Source of the DNA: JAGVIE01 sp964520905
GTDB lineage: Bacteria; Bacteroidota; Ignavibacteria; UBA10030; SZUA-254
DNA: 64,000 nucleotides
NCBI GenBank assembly: GCA_964520905.1
Contig: CAZFQL010000004.1
Coordinates: 158,919 to 222,918 of the forward strand
Direction of reading: 5' to 3'
Below, piece after piece: positions 48,083 to 56,735 of the stretch. The notes under the pieces were generated by a model. The model had not been told where the DNA came from and ran no database searches. It saw only the letters and a program-made list of their open reading frames with translations. A program made the translations under genes and the position numbers. Positions within the stretch are counted from its first letter, which is position 1; the number at the start of each line of letters is the position of its first letter.

Positions 48083-49915
48083 ATGAAACAATATAGATTA
48101 CAAATAATGGTTTGTGCAGGGACAGGTTGTGTCTCTAACCATTCATTTGAATTAAAAGAAGCTCTCGATAAAGAGATAAAAAAACACAATCTTCAAAATG
48201 AGACCGAAGTTGTGTACACTGGCTGCAATGGATTTTGTGGCGCAGGACCAATTGTGGTTGTACAGCCGGATGGAATATTTTATCAACTTCTAAAAGTTGC
48301 GGATATCCCCCACCTTGTTGAAGAACATCTTCTTAAAGGAAGGCCCGTGAAGAAGTATCTCTACACGCCGCCCACGGAGAAAACGCCGATACCAAAAATG
48401 GCCGATATCCCGTTCTTTTCCGATCAGACACTTATTGCGTTACGCAATAGAGGTATGATTGATCCAGAAAAGATTGATGACTACATCGCCCGAGGTGGAT
48501 ACAAGGCGCTTGCAAAAGTGCTTACTTCGATGAAACCGGATGAAGTTTTGTCGGAAATTAAAGTCTCAGGGTTACGCGGTCGGGGCGGCGGCGGATTTCC
48601 AACGGGCGTGAAATGGGAAACTTGTAAGAAAGCTCACGGTGATACAAAATATGTTATTTGTAACGCTGATGAAGGCGACCCAGGCGCGTTTATGGACCGC
48701 AGTATTATAGAGGGTGATCCACAGGCTGTGATCGAAGGAATGATCATTGGTGCGTACGCTATCGAGAATGTTCATCAAGGGTATATTTATGTGCGCATGG
48801 AATACCCACTTGCTATCAAGCGTTTCCTGATTGCCATCCAGCAAGCACAGGAATATGGTTTATTAGGAAAGAATATATTCGATAAAGGATTTGATTTCGA
48901 TATTGACGTTAGGCGTGGAGCGGGTGCGTTCGTTTGCGGTGAATCAACTGCTCTGATGGCTTCAGTCGAAGGCAAACCCGGTGAACCAAGAGCAAAATAT
49001 ATTCACACAGTTGAAAAAGGATTGTGGGATTGTCCAACATGCTTGAACAACGTGGAAACCTGGGTAAATGTGCCACAAATTATTCTAAAAGGTGCGAAAT
49101 GGTTTTCAAGCATTGGGACCGGTGATGTTTCAATTGATCCTTGGGGTGGGAGCAAGGGTACAAAAGTGTTTTCCTTGGCTGGTAAAGTTAATAACACTGG
49201 GCTAGTAGAAGTTCCAATGGGAATCCCTCTTGGAGATGTCGTCTATAAAATTGGTGGCGGAATTCGCGAAGGAAAGAAATTTAAAGCAGTCCAAACCGGT
49301 GGACCATCAGGTGGATTCATCCCTGAAAGCATGCTCAATATCCCCGTTGATTATGAAGAACTAACGAAAATCGGTTCGATGATGGGTTCTGGTGGCATGG
49401 TTGTATGCGATGAAGAAAACTGTATGGTCGATATGGCAAAATACTTCTTGAAGTTTACTCAGGAAGAATCTTGCGGAAAATGTATTCCCTGCCGTGAGGG
49501 AACAAAGAGAATGTTAGACATCCTTGAAAAGATCACCATCGGTAAAGGGAGTGAAGAAGATCTATTATTACTCGAAGAACTTTCGAATATGATTGTTGAG
49601 TCTTCACTTTGTGCCCTTGGAGGTTCAGCACCCAATCCGGTGCTAACAACTTTAAAGTACTTCCGAGAGGAATACGAGGCTCATGTAAAGAATAAAAAAT
49701 GCCCGGCACGCATATGTCGGCAATTGCTATCATATACAGTGGACGAAAAGATTTGTTTAGAAATTGGACATGGATGTGACGTTTGCAAGAAAAATTGTGC
49801 TGATGGCGCAATTATTGGTGAGCGTAAAAAAATCCATTACATCGATCCAATGAAATGTGGCAAATGCGGCGCATGTTATGATGTCTGCAATTTCAATGCA
49901 ATCATTGTTGAATAA
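48083..49915 (+). CDS. NuoF/HydB-like NADH-binding flavin subunit
   Basis: 610 residues. The N-terminal 90 residues form a thioredoxin-like [2Fe-2S] domain (MVCAGTGC, YTGCNGFCGAGP). The NuoF core follows, with FMN/NADH motifs GLRGRGGGGFPTGVKW and CNADEGDPGAFMDRS, and the [4Fe-4S] motif SCGKCIPCREG. The C-terminus adds two ferredoxin-type motifs (CDVCKKNCADG, CGKCGACYDVCN). This is the extended form found as the beta subunit of electron-bifurcating hydrogenases, rather than the shorter complex I NuoF. It should make NAD(H) a partner of the complex encoded here. Confidence 0.92.
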   Translation: MKQYRLQIMVCAGTGCVSNHSFELKEALDKEIKKHNLQNETEVVYTGCNGFCGAGPIVVVQPDGIFYQLLKVADIPHLVEEHLLKGRPVKKYLYTPPTEKTPIPKMADIPFFSDQTLIALRNRGMIDPEKIDDYIARGGYKALAKVLTSMKPDEVLSEIKVSGLRGRGGGGFPTGVKWETCKKAHGDTKYVICNADEGDPGAFMDRSIIEGDPQAVIEGMIIGAYAIENVHQGYIYVRMEYPLAIKRFLIAIQQAQEYGLLGKNIFDKGFDFDIDVRRGAGAFVCGESTALMASVEGKPGEPRAKYIHTVEKGLWDCPTCLNNVETWVNVPQIILKGAKWFSSIGTGDVSIDPWGGSKGTKVFSLAGKVNNTGLVEVPMGIPLGDVVYKIGGGIREGKKFKAVQTGGPSGGFIPESMLNIPVDYEELTKIGSMMGSGGMVVCDEENCMVDMAKYFLKFTQEESCGKCIPCREGTKRMLDILEKITIGKGSEEDLLLLEELSNMIVESSLCALGGSAPNPVLTTLKYFREEYEAHVKNKKCPARICRQLLSYTVDEKICLEIGHGCDVCKKNCADGAIIGERKKIHYIDPMKCGKCGACYDVCNFNAIIVE

Positions 49916-49930
49916 GAATCAGGAGTTAGC

Positions 49931-51694
49931 ATGGTCACAGTAAAAATAGATGGAATAGAAGTTCAGGTACAGGAAGACACCCCAATACTTAAGGCAGCAG
50001 AAAAGGCAGGTATCTGGATACCCACAATGTGTCATTCAGAGTTGTTCGAGCCGTACGGTGTTTGCCGTCTTTGCAGCGTGGAAGTTATCCGAGGCAAACG
50101 AAGTCGCATCGTGACAGCATGTAACTATCCTGTGCGCGAAGGATTAACCATTCAAACTAACTCTGCAAAGATCCAGTGGATCCGAAAAATAATAATGGAG
50201 CTGATGCTTTCTCGCTGGCCCAATGTCAAAGTGGTCAAAGAAACTGCTGAAAAACTGGGAATAAAAGAATCAAGATTTCCCAGTCTCGAGCGCGATGAAG
50301 CAGAAGATGCTTGCATACTTTGCGGCAGGTGCGTCAATGTTTGCCGCGAAGTAGTACAAGCCGAAATACTCACATTCGCGTATCGTGGAATTAAACGTGA
50401 AGTGGTTTTACCATTTGGTGAGCAGTCAGATAAATGCATCGTTTGCGGCGCCTGTGCATTGGTTTGCCCAACTGGCCACATCAAAATGGTTATCGAAGAT
50501 TACAAAGGTAAGAAGCCCGAGTTTACGCTTGGACCAAAAACATCGATTTATGTTCCTACAATGCAAGGTATACCGCGTGTGCCCGTTATCGATGCCGAGT
50601 CATGCATTCACTTTAAAACCGGTGGCTGTGAGACCTGTGCTAAAGTTTGTGAACCTCACGCCATCAATTATGATATGAAGGATGAAGTTGTCGAAATCGA
50701 TGCAGGTCAGATATTATTAACGACCGGTTATGATATATTCGATGGTTCGAAGATGGCACAGTTCGGTTACGGAATGCTGGACAATGTATACAGTTCGCTC
50801 GAATTTGAATTGATGCTCAACTCAACAGGTCCAACGGGCGGTAAAGTTCAGCTAAAGAACGGAAACGCGCCCCGTGCAGTGGGTATAATACATTGCATCG
50901 GCTCAAGAGATCATGAACATCATCCGTATTGTTCGCGCGTGTGCTGTATGTACGCCCTTAAATTTGCACACCTTGTGCACGATAGAACCGAAGCGGCAAT
51001 CTACCAATTCTACATCGATATGCGGGCGTTTGGTAAAGGATATGAAGAATTCTACAGCCGCCTGCTTGATGAAGGCATAACGATGATTCGCGGTAAAGCC
51101 GCCGAAGTAGTTGAATCGACATGGAGTAAGAATGGAGATGGATCTTTGCTGATCAGGTGTGAAGACACACTTATTGGAAAATTCCGCGAGGTACCGGTCG
51201 ATATGGTAATTCTTTGTAATGCAATGGAACCACAAAAAGATGTGGATGCTGTCAGAAGAATCTTCTCCATCAGCAAAAGTCCCGATGGATTTTTCTTAGA
51301 GCGGCATCCTAAGCTCGATCCGACTTCGACTATGACCGATGGAATCTACATCGCAGGATGTGCACAAGGACCGAAAGATATTCCCGACACAGTCGCACAG
51401 GCAAGTTCTGCCGCGGCTCGTATCCTCTCATATATTTCAAAAGGTGAAGTGGAAATCGATCCTGTTCGTGCCTGGATAGATGAGAAATATTGCGCCGGTT
51501 GTCGCATCTGCAACAGCCTGTGTCCGTACACTGCGATTGATTTTATCGAGGAGAAAAAAATCTCTCAGGTCAATGAAGTATTATGTAAAGGCTGCGGTAC
51601 CTGCGTAGCGGCATGCCCGGCATCGGCAATCACAGGCAAAGGTTTTTCAGACGACCAAATCTTTGCTGAACTTGAAGGGTTATTGGAAGTATAG
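49931..51694 (+). CDS. Fusion of NuoG-like ferredoxin module with HdrA C-terminal half
   Basis: 587 residues. Residues 1-80 are a NuoG-type [2Fe-2S] domain (MCHSELFEPYGVCRLCSVEV, TACNYPV). The histidine-ligated cluster motif usually following in NuoG is absent. Two [4Fe-4S] motifs come next (CILCGRCVNVC, CIVCGACALVCP). From about residue 215 the sequence is the C-terminal half of HdrA: IDAESCIHFKTGGCETCAKVC, ILLTTGYDIFDGSKMAQFGYG, IHCIGSRD, YIAGCAQGPKDIPDTVAQAS, then two ferredoxin motifs (CAGCRICNSLCP, CKGCGTCVAACP). The FAD dinucleotide fold is missing and lies in the separate gene at 42439. It probably joins the NuoEF, HdrA and Mvh modules. Confidence 0.88.
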   Translation: MVTVKIDGIEVQVQEDTPILKAAEKAGIWIPTMCHSELFEPYGVCRLCSVEVIRGKRSRIVTACNYPVREGLTIQTNSAKIQWIRKIIMELMLSRWPNVKVVKETAEKLGIKESRFPSLERDEAEDACILCGRCVNVCREVVQAEILTFAYRGIKREVVLPFGEQSDKCIVCGACALVCPTGHIKMVIEDYKGKKPEFTLGPKTSIYVPTMQGIPRVPVIDAESCIHFKTGGCETCAKVCEPHAINYDMKDEVVEIDAGQILLTTGYDIFDGSKMAQFGYGMLDNVYSSLEFELMLNSTGPTGGKVQLKNGNAPRAVGIIHCIGSRDHEHHPYCSRVCCMYALKFAHLVHDRTEAAIYQFYIDMRAFGKGYEEFYSRLLDEGITMIRGKAAEVVESTWSKNGDGSLLIRCEDTLIGKFREVPVDMVILCNAMEPQKDVDAVRRIFSISKSPDGFFLERHPKLDPTSTMTDGIYIAGCAQGPKDIPDTVAQASSAAARILSYISKGEVEIDPVRAWIDEKYCAGCRICNSLCPYTAIDFIEEKKISQVNEVLCKGCGTCVAACPASAITGKGFSDDQIFAELEGLLEV

Positions 51695-51738
51695 ATAATA
51701 TTTAAACGAAACATGAAAACTCAAATGGAGTATTAAAC

Positions 51739-52188
51739 ATGGCATTCGAACCAAAAATCGTAGCGTTTTTTTGTAACTGGTGTACATACACCGGTGCAGA
51801 CCTCGCCGGTGTATCTCGATTGAAATCTCCGGCAAACATTCGAGTTGTCCGAACGATGTGCAGCGGACGCGTTGATCCGACTTTCATAATGAAAGCATTC
51901 GAACTCGGCGCCGATGGCATACTCATCGGTGGCTGTCATCCGGGGGATTGTCACTACGCCGAAGGCAATTATAAAGCTCTTCGCCGCGTTTTTCTGCTGA
52001 AGTCGGTTCTGAAATCATTCGGCATCGATGACAGGCGGCTTCGCCTCGAATGGATCTCGGCTTCCGAAGGCGATGTATACCAGAAAGTAGCAATCGAATT
52101 TACAAAAACCGTTCGTTCATTAGGACCGTTAAACTGGAAACAAAGAATCAGCAAAGAAAAGCCGAAGAAGCATGAAGTTGCAGTGTAA
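51739..52188 (+). CDS. mvhD: MvhD-type [2Fe-2S] subunit
   Basis: 149 residues, the MvhD family size. Cluster cysteines are in FFCNWCTYTGADLAGVSR, VRTMCSGRVDP and GGCHPGDCHY. MvhD links the [NiFe] hydrogenase MvhAG to HdrA in methanogens and in bacterial Hdr complexes. Its place between the HdrA C-terminal fusion gene and the MvhG-type gene agrees with that job and supports a physical contact between the hydrogenase and the split HdrA. Confidence 0.92.
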   Translation: MAFEPKIVAFFCNWCTYTGADLAGVSRLKSPANIRVVRTMCSGRVDPTFIMKAFELGADGILIGGCHPGDCHYAEGNYKALRRVFLLKSVLKSFGIDDRRLRLEWISASEGDVYQKVAIEFTKTVRSLGPLNWKQRISKEKPKKHEVAV

Positions 52189-52273
52189 TATGAGACGATG
52201 GAATGTGATTCAAATCCATTATATCACAACAAAGTATGAATAAGATTATCTCAAGAATATAAGGGAATTTGTT

Positions 52274-53239
52274 ATGGCAAAACCAAAATTAGCATTGTAT
52301 TGGGCGGCAAGCTGCGGTGGATGTGAGATCGCTGTGCTCGACATTCAGGAAAAAATTCTTGATGTCGCAAATGCTTTCGACATCGTCTTCTGGCCCGTTG
52401 CAATGGATTTTAAATACGATGATGTGCGGAAAATGGAAGATAAAAGTATCGATATCTGTCTCTTCAATGGAGCGATTCGTAACTCGGAGAATGAAGAACT
52501 TGCCCATCTCATGCGTGCAAAATCAAAAACACTGGTAGCGTTTGGATCATGTGCGTATGAAGGATGCATTCCGGGACTTGCAAATCTAACCACAAAAGAT
52601 GAAATCTTTAAATGGGTTTATAAGGATTCACCGTCGACCATAAGTAATAACGGTGCAGTATATCCGCAGACCCATACGAAGATGCCCGAGGGTGTAATTG
52701 AGATTCCCGAAATGTGGGAAACGGTAAAATCCCTCGATCAGGTTATCGATGTTGATTATTATATTCCGGGATGTCCGCCTCAACCGTTCCAGATTTGGGG
52801 AGTTATAGAATATATCCTTAGCGGGAAACCGCTTCCGCCCAAGGGATCCGTTCTTGGAGCAGGAGAAAAAACCTGCTGTGACGAATGTCCCCGTGAACGA
52901 AAAGAAAAGAAGATCAAACAATTCCACCGTCCATTCGAGATTCTTTCGGATCCGAATGAATGTTTGCTCGATCAGGGAATCGTTTGTCTTGGACCTGCGA
53001 CGCGAAGCGGATGCGGCGCACTCTGTACACAGGCGAATGTTCCGTGCCGCGGTTGCTACGGTCCGCCACCAAATGTTATCGACCAAGGCGCAAAGATGAT
53101 TAGTGCATTAAGCTCGATTGTCGATTCTCAGGATCCGAAAGAGATTGAAGAAATACTCGGTCAGATAGCAGATCCAATTGGTACTTTCTATAGATTCTCG
53201 TTAGCTCACTCTATTTTAAAGAGGGTAGATAAAATATGA
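52274..53239 (+). CDS. mvhG: MvhG-type [NiFe] hydrogenase small subunit
   Basis: 321 residues, no signal peptide, so cytoplasmic. The proximal cluster motif is WAASCGGCEIAVLD near residue 12, with VAFGSCAYEGCIPG and IPGCPPQPFQ as further ligands. A cysteine-rich C-terminal part (CCDECPRERK, CLGPATRSGCGALC, CRGCYGPPPN) should hold two more clusters. The family is group 3c (methyl-viologen-reducing type), which works with HdrA. It overlaps the large-subunit gene by 4 nt (ATGA). Confidence 0.9.
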   Translation: MAKPKLALYWAASCGGCEIAVLDIQEKILDVANAFDIVFWPVAMDFKYDDVRKMEDKSIDICLFNGAIRNSENEELAHLMRAKSKTLVAFGSCAYEGCIPGLANLTTKDEIFKWVYKDSPSTISNNGAVYPQTHTKMPEGVIEIPEMWETVKSLDQVIDVDYYIPGCPPQPFQIWGVIEYILSGKPLPPKGSVLGAGEKTCCDECPRERKEKKIKQFHRPFEILSDPNECLLDQGIVCLGPATRSGCGALCTQANVPCRGCYGPPPNVIDQGAKMISALSSIVDSQDPKEIEEILGQIADPIGTFYRFSLAHSILKRVDKI

Positions 53240-54696
53240 AACAGATAAAAATTGATCCAATTACACGACTTGAAGGTCATGGTAAAATTGATATTTTCTT
53301 GAACGACGACGGTGAGGTTGCCAATACATATTTCCAGATTCCGGAGCTTCGCGGTTTCGAGCAGTTTTGTGTCGGCAGACCTGTTGAGGAGATGCCGCGC
53401 ATAACTACCCGCATTTGCGGTGTTTGTCCAGAAGCGCATCACATGGCATCGGCAAAAGCGTGCGATGCCGTATACCATGTACAGCCGCCACCCACAGGTA
53501 GAAAACTCCGAGAACTTCTCTACAACGTGTTCTTCGCAGGCGATCACACAACTCACTTCTATGCTTTGGGCGGTCCCGATTTCGTTGTTGGACCAGACGC
53601 ACCTAAAGCCCAGCGTAATATCTTAGGTGTTGTTGCAAAGGTTGGCTTGGAAGTTGGCGGAAAAGTTATCGAGATGCGAAAACGAACACAGGAAGTAATT
53701 AAAACCCTCGGCGGAAAACAAACGCATCAGGTGACATCCATGCCCGGCGGTGTCAGCAGAGGCATTAATGAAGAAGAGCGTAAAATAATCGAAGAACATT
53801 GTAAATGGTTTGTTGATTTCGGTAAGTTTACTATCCAGGTGTTCAATGATATCGTCTTAAAAAACAAGGCATATGTTGATTTAATTCTTTCCGATGCATA
53901 CTCGATGAAAATTTACTCGATGGGACTTGTTGACGAAAAGAACCGTGTCAGTTTTTACGATGGAAAAGTAAGAGTGACAGATCCGGATGGAAAAGAATTC
54001 GTTAAATATGCGCCGCACGAATATCTTGATGTAGTAGCAGAACATGTTGAACCCTGGACGTATCTCAAGTTTCCATTTCTTAAGAAAATTGGATGGAAGG
54101 GTCTAGTAGAGGGAAAGGATAGCGGCATCTATCGTGCAACACCCCTCTCCCGTTTGAATGCTTCAGACGGGATGCCGACACCCGCCGCCCAGGAAGAATA
54201 TGACCGGATGTATAAAACGCTTGGCGGCAAACCGGTACACGCAACACTGGCAACACACTGGGCGCGTATCATCGAGTTGTTGAGCGCGGCAGAAATGGCG
54301 CTCGATCTTTCACGCGATCCCGAAATCACCGGCACGAACATTCGCACGATTCCAACAGCAATTCCAACTGAAGGGGTTGGTATTGTCGAGGCGCCCCGAG
54401 GCACGCTCACGCATCATTACATCACCGATGAAAAAGGAATTCTGAAGAAAGTCAATCTCATCGTCGGCACAACGAATAACTATGCGCCAATTTCGCTGTC
54501 GATCAACAAAGCGGCGAGAGGACTAATCAAGAAAGGAACTGTTGTCTCTGACGGCATCCTCAACATGATCGAGATGGCATTTCGGGCTTACGATCCCTGC
54601 TTTGGTTGTGCAACACATACATTGCCGGGTCAGATGCCGCTCGTAGTCAACATCCGGAATAAAGATGGGGAAATTATACAAGAATTGAGACGATAG
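53236..54696 (+). CDS. mvhA: MvhA-type [NiFe] hydrogenase large subunit (group 3c-like)
   Basis: 486 residues with both nickel-iron motifs: TRICGVCPEAHHMASAKA (standard RXCGXCXXXH) near residue 58 and DPCFGCATH near the C-terminus. A 25-residue tail follows the histidine and is the expected target of the protease encoded at 54781. The N-terminus (ITRLEGHGKIDIFLNDDG) is typical of cytoplasmic group 3 enzymes. It should oxidise H2 and feed electrons through MvhG and MvhD into the HdrA flavin. It closes the Hdr/Nuo/Mvh series and is followed by a hairpin terminator. Confidence 0.93.
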   Translation: MKQIKIDPITRLEGHGKIDIFLNDDGEVANTYFQIPELRGFEQFCVGRPVEEMPRITTRICGVCPEAHHMASAKACDAVYHVQPPPTGRKLRELLYNVFFAGDHTTHFYALGGPDFVVGPDAPKAQRNILGVVAKVGLEVGGKVIEMRKRTQEVIKTLGGKQTHQVTSMPGGVSRGINEEERKIIEEHCKWFVDFGKFTIQVFNDIVLKNKAYVDLILSDAYSMKIYSMGLVDEKNRVSFYDGKVRVTDPDGKEFVKYAPHEYLDVVAEHVEPWTYLKFPFLKKIGWKGLVEGKDSGIYRATPLSRLNASDGMPTPAAQEEYDRMYKTLGGKPVHATLATHWARIIELLSAAEMALDLSRDPEITGTNIRTIPTAIPTEGVGIVEAPRGTLTHHYITDEKGILKKVNLIVGTTNNYAPISLSINKAARGLIKKGTVVSDGILNMIEMAFRAYDPCFGCATHTLPGQMPLVVNIRNKDGEIIQELRR

Positions 54697-54722
54697 CAAG
54701 AGCGCTTTTCCAATTTTCAAAC

Positions 54723-54757
54723 TTGTAGAGCGACGAGTTTCGTCGCTCTATCTTTTT
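54723..54757 (+). terminator. Intrinsic terminator made from a REP-like hairpin
   Basis: The 11-bp arms TAGAGCGACGA and TCGTCGCTCTA around GTT are followed by TCTTTTTATG. The lead-in TTGTAGAGCGA is the same as in the repeat at 6411-6434. It lies between mvhA and the maturation protease gene, so protease expression may depend on read-through or an unseen promoter. Confidence 0.65.
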
Positions 54758-54780
54758 ATGCAGGAAATATTATCCTAAAT

Positions 54781-55254
54781 ATGTCTACACGTCGAAATAA
54801 AATTCTGGTTCTCGGTCTCGGCAACGATATTCTTGGCGATGATGCGGTTGGTCTTCATGCCGCCAGAGAACTTCAAAAAGAAATTCAAGACAATGCAGAT
54901 GTCGTTGAAGCTGTCATCTCGGGTTTTGAAATTATGGATGTTCTCGAAGGATATGAGAAAGTCCTGTTACTCGATGCAGTAGTTACCAATCAACATCCTA
55001 CCGGTACAATACTTGAACTCTCGAAGGAACAATTCAAGAATGTCGTTGCTATCTCACCACACTACATGGGGCTTCCCGAAATATTTCTTTTCGCTGAAGA
55101 AATGAAGATCGATTTTCCCAAAGAGATCCGCATATTGGCTATGGAGATAAAACCACCGTATGAAGTAAGAGAAGGATTAAGCGCAGATGTCATGGAGGCA
55201 TTGCCGGAATTAATTTCAAAAGGAAAGGAAGTACTTTCCCAATGGTCCGGTTAA
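54781..55254 (+). CDS. [NiFe] hydrogenase maturation protease
   Basis: 157 residues with the family opening ILVLGLGNDILGDDAVGLHA, the aspartate in VLLLDAVVT and HYMGLPEIFLFAEE with the conserved histidine. It cuts the C-terminal extension of a nickel-loaded large subunit. Its position 84 nt after mvhA suggests MvhA is the substrate. It is a different subfamily from the protease at 28258, so each hydrogenase probably has its own endopeptidase. Confidence 0.9.
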   Translation: MSTRRNKILVLGLGNDILGDDAVGLHAARELQKEIQDNADVVEAVISGFEIMDVLEGYEKVLLLDAVVTNQHPTGTILELSKEQFKNVVAISPHYMGLPEIFLFAEEMKIDFPKEIRILAMEIKPPYEVREGLSADVMEALPELISKGKEVLSQWSG

Positions 55255-55464
55255 TATGCGTCGATAACAGTAATTTCAGCCAATCGCCATAGCTCTAACT
55301 ATTTGCTATTGCTGGATTTAGCAGTGAAGTCAAAAAGCATCATGATAGTTTTAGCCGTGTTGTTTTTTTCAAAGATCTCATTTATATTATTGTAAATGAT
55401 AACTGGAGATTCAAGGGACTTCACATGTATAAACTCTCTGTTTGATGAATGAAAGGAGGATAAC

Positions 55465-56166
55465 ATGAGAACGTTTTTTATATCATTCCTATTAATTGTT
55501 GGCTTTGGAAGCGCGATTGCAGGTGAGGATTCATTGTTTGTAAAAATACACGGGGATACAGCCACCGTTTGGAACACTCTCGTGTATGCAAATTGCTGTG
55601 CCAAGTTCATTTCCGAAGTTTCTATTTTCAACGATACAATTACAATTACCGAGCGTGATACATCGAAAAATTATTGTAGGTGCCTCTGTTATTTTGATAT
55701 CAGCAACTCGATAACCGGTTTACAGGCAGGTAGTTATTTTGTCAAGGTTTATCGTTACTATACAGTGTATGATACTACGTACTACGTCGGCAGTACATCG
55801 TTTATTCTTAATCAATCATCCACAATTACAAATTCAATGAAGAGTCACCAGAGCGCTTGTTATTATCCAGATATCGTAGAGGTTGGTGTTGCGGATATTC
55901 CAAAAGGTTATGATCTCGTTGTTTCGTATCCAAATCCATCCAATCCGACAGTAATGCTTTTGTATTCGGTCCCGACATCATTTAATATCTCGATAAAAAT
56001 GTTCAATGTTCTCGGACAGGAAGTTGCAAATATAATCGACAAGCAAATGGCTCCGGGTAATTACTCATCAACTTTGGAGACTGATAAATTTGCAACTGGT
56101 GTGTATTTTCTCCGGCTATCCACACCGAAAGTTCTGATAACAAAAAGATTAGTAATTGTAAAGTAA
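55465..56166 (+). CDS. Secreted protein with type IX secretion sorting domain
   Basis: 233 residues with a signal peptide (MRTFFISFLLIVGFGSAIAG), a beta-rich middle part containing several cysteines (ANCCAKF, NYCRCLCYF), and a C-terminal Por-type sorting domain (SYPNPSNPTVMLLYSVP, MFNVLGQEVANI, FATGVYFLRL, KRLVIVK). Proteins with this ending are exported by the type IX system in Bacteroidota and relatives, then released or attached to the surface. GGAGGATAAC gives a strong ribosome site. It stands between hydrogenase genes and hypA without clear functional connection. The passenger function is unknown. Confidence 0.82.
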   Translation: MRTFFISFLLIVGFGSAIAGEDSLFVKIHGDTATVWNTLVYANCCAKFISEVSIFNDTITITERDTSKNYCRCLCYFDISNSITGLQAGSYFVKVYRYYTVYDTTYYVGSTSFILNQSSTITNSMKSHQSACYYPDIVEVGVADIPKGYDLVVSYPNPSNPTVMLLYSVPTSFNISIKMFNVLGQEVANIIDKQMAPGNYSSTLETDKFATGVYFLRLSTPKVLITKRLVIVK

Positions 56167-56377
56167 GAAAAGTCAGCTGACATTAATACTATCGGGATTT
56201 GTTCCGGTATTGAATTGCTGACTGCCATGTGCTGTTTGAATTCCTCTCACGATTGAGAAACATCTCCCATTTTATTAAATTGGATAAATCAACAATCCAA
56301 CAACCGTTCAATAATAGAAAGAATTAGCCGGATAATATTGATTATCGATGGCTTACTTATTGCAGTAATATTCAGGT

Positions 56378-56722
56378 ATGCACGAGATGTCTGTGGCACA
56401 AAATATTTTGGAAATCGTCCGCGAACATATTTCCGCTAAAGAGGAATGCAAGATAAAAACGATTCGCTTGAAAATCGGTGAGCTTGCCGGTATTGTTCCG
56501 GATTCTCTCCTATTCTGTTTTGACGCAGTAAAGAATGGTTCGTCTTTGCACAATGCATCGCTGGAGGTAGAATATGTTTCGATAACGGCGCAATGCAAAC
56601 ATTGCGATAAAACTTCGCCGCTCGATTATGGCGTGTTTTTCTGTCCGGCATGCAGCAGCGCCGATATTGTGCTGCTTACAGGGAACGAACTGAATATTGT
56701 TGAAATTGAACTTGACGATTGA
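56378..56722 (+). CDS. hypA: Hydrogenase nickel-insertion protein HypA
   Basis: 114 residues, the usual HypA size. The nickel-binding N-terminus MHEMSVAQNILEIV and two CXXC pairs of the zinc site (CKHC and CPAC) are present. It delivers nickel, with HypB, to hydrogenase large-subunit precursors. It starts the plus-strand hyp series hypA-hypB-hypF-hypC-(NTF2-like)-hypD. Confidence 0.95.
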   Translation: MHEMSVAQNILEIVREHISAKEECKIKTIRLKIGELAGIVPDSLLFCFDAVKNGSSLHNASLEVEYVSITAQCKHCDKTSPLDYGVFFCPACSSADIVLLTGNELNIVEIELDD

Positions 56723-56735
56723 AAAGGATTTTACG

